Shown here: positions 63,260 to 64,000 of the stretch, one piece after another
Position numbering within the stretch: position 1 is the stretch's first letter
How the letters are laid out: every line of letters begins with the position of its first letter
Origin: an uncultured Methanosarcinales archaeon
GTDB taxonomy: Archaea > Halobacteriota > Methanosarcinia > Methanotrichales > Methanotrichaceae
DNA length: 64,000 nt
Assembly (NCBI GenBank): GCA_903871465.1
Contig: CAIQHB010000080.1
Location: 62,001 to 126,000, forward strand
Reading direction: 5' to 3'
Position numbers and translations under genes: made by a program
The notes under the pieces: generated by a model
The model's database searches: none
What the model saw: the letters and a program-made list of their open reading frames with translations, nothing else
What the model was told of the DNA's origin: nothing

Positions 63260-64000
63260 TCACCCCACAATTTTCTGATGCTTCGGACAGTAATAGCTGG
63301 TCCTTCCTCCGATCTTCTCATGCTTGAGTTGAGAGCCATCCCAGGGGCAGGTTCCGGCTTCATGGCGGTGCGGTAAGAGATAGGAATCGGGAAGATTGGC
63401 AAGGTTCGCCCCTGTGGATAGGGCCGTCTTCAACACCGCCTGAATGGATGAAAAGAGGGCAACAAGCTCTTTCTCATCCAGGCCGCGAGACCGAGGGCAG
63501 ATGCCTGCTTGAAAGAGAGATTCGTCTGCATAGAGGTTTCCAAGGCCCGCGACGAGACCCTGGTTGAGGAGCATAGCCTTGATTACGCCCCGTCTGCCGC
63601 GCATAATCTCCAGAAAGCTATCCAGGCTTAACTGCAGTGCGTCGGGGCCGATCTTTCGCTCAGCCAGCAAAATGGACGGGCTCTTTGTCAGCCCCACCTC
63701 ACCGAAGATCCTCGGATCATCGAAGGCCAGACTGCAGTCGTTCTGGAAAGAGACCAGCAGGCGGGTATGACGGGGCTCATCCTCTTGGGCCTGGAGATAG
63801 ACAAGCCTCCCGGTGAGACCGAGATGCAGCGTGAGCCAGAGATCATCCTGCAGCCGCAGAAAGAGCCTTTTTCCGTGCCTTTGAATGGATATGAACTGCT
63901 TTCCTGCCAGACTGAGCTCCAATGCCTTTGCCGAGACTCCGAATAGGATGCGTTCGTCCAAAACCGCAACGGCTCTTATGGGCTGGAGCAGTATTGTGGC
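63260..64000 (-). CDS. Formamidopyrimidine-DNA glycosylase family protein (5' end outside window)
   Basis: At least 246 aa; the frame stays open to the window edge, so the N-terminus with the catalytic Pro is missing here and the TTG at 63961 is not the start. Family landmarks: GVSAKALELSLAGKQFISI, GKRLFLRL, a HLGLTGRL segment, FDDPRIFGEV, then LLNQGLVAGLGNLYADESLF and the C-terminal zinc finger. Fpg/MutM removes oxidised purines. The finger reads CPWD...CPKH, so two of the usual four Cys are Asp and His. Confidence 0.87.
   Translation of the reverse strand, partial: ATILLQPIRAVAVLDERILFGVSAKALELSLAGKQFISIQRHGKRLFLRLQDDLWLTLHLGLTGRLVYLQAQEDEPRHTRLLVSFQNDCSLAFDDPRIFGEVGLTKSPSILLAERKIGPDALQLSLDSFLEIMRGRRGVIKAMLLNQGLVAGLGNLYADESLFQAGICPRSRGLDEKELVALFSSIQAVLKTALSTGANLANLPDSYLLPHRHEAGTCPWDGSQLKHEKIGGRTSYYCPKHQKIVG

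Overview
The window looks like a chromosomal piece of an acetate-using methanogen of the order Methanosarcinales, most likely Methanothrix (Methanosaeta). This is inferred from a full-length acetyl-CoA synthetase (these organisms activate acetate with Acs rather than AckA/Pta), an ATP-grasp ligase of the type that adds glutamate to tetrahydromethanopterin, several Methanosarcina-type S-layer (PF07752) proteins, an archaeal SecD/SecF pair, an archaeal RecJ/DHH nuclease, a CTP-type riboflavin kinase, and TATA/BRE-like promoters. No rRNA or tRNA marker fixes the species.

Layout. 1-2961 is the 3' end of a plus-strand contractile tail or injection-system operon (baseplate J-like, tail protein I-like and two further structural genes). 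2963-7514 is a worn accessory patch. It holds two related membrane proteins with C-terminal double zinc ribbons, which share a segmental duplication of about 0.9 kb, two pieces of a broken surface-protein gene, and a truncated DUF1016 nuclease pseudogene. 7901-12207 is metabolic: acs, an MptN/RimK-like ligase and purA. 12494-24975 is mostly small secreted, membrane and unrecognised genes. It includes a cupredoxin, a family-B DNA polymerase homologue whose catalytic motif C is damaged, a lone CheY-like receiver and an exonuclease III. 25084-28760 is a tandem pair of S-layer genes, followed by an AbrB antitoxin with a frameshifted VapC.

29776-34388 has a DUF1616 protein with five Ig-like repeats and a secreted pentapeptide-repeat protein. 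34564-41478 has secD/secF, a hexulose-phosphate synthase/RraA fusion, dapF and a RecJ-like nuclease. 43104-44592 is a long stretch with no convincing gene. It begins with an excellent archaeal promoter and contains two hairpins with an identical 14-nt loop and covarying stems, so it is a candidate novel non-coding RNA. 44593-50466 holds a winged-helix-like protein, a huge TPR protein, riboflavin kinase, a PIN/UPF0175 toxin-antitoxin pair, and a HicB domain fused to a PD-(D/E)xK nuclease-like domain. 50523-55610 is a minus-strand operon of both ATP-citrate lyase subunits, an aconitase/LeuC-family dehydratase and a PHP-domain protein. 55723-64000 has a methyltransferase, tRNA-Pro, a UPF0104 membrane protein, DUF5350, thiI, a KGG-type stress protein, a stand-alone LigD phosphoesterase domain, a CopB-type copper ATPase and a partial Fpg-type glycosylase that runs off the window.

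The most noteworthy items are the covarying hairpins and their putative transcript, the HicB-nuclease fusion, the ATP-citrate lyase/aconitase-like operon in a methanogen, the degenerate polymerase, the zinc-ribbon/S-layer hybrids, and two genes whose ribosome-binding sites point to CTG or ATT starts. All functional calls come from reading the sequence; no database search was run.
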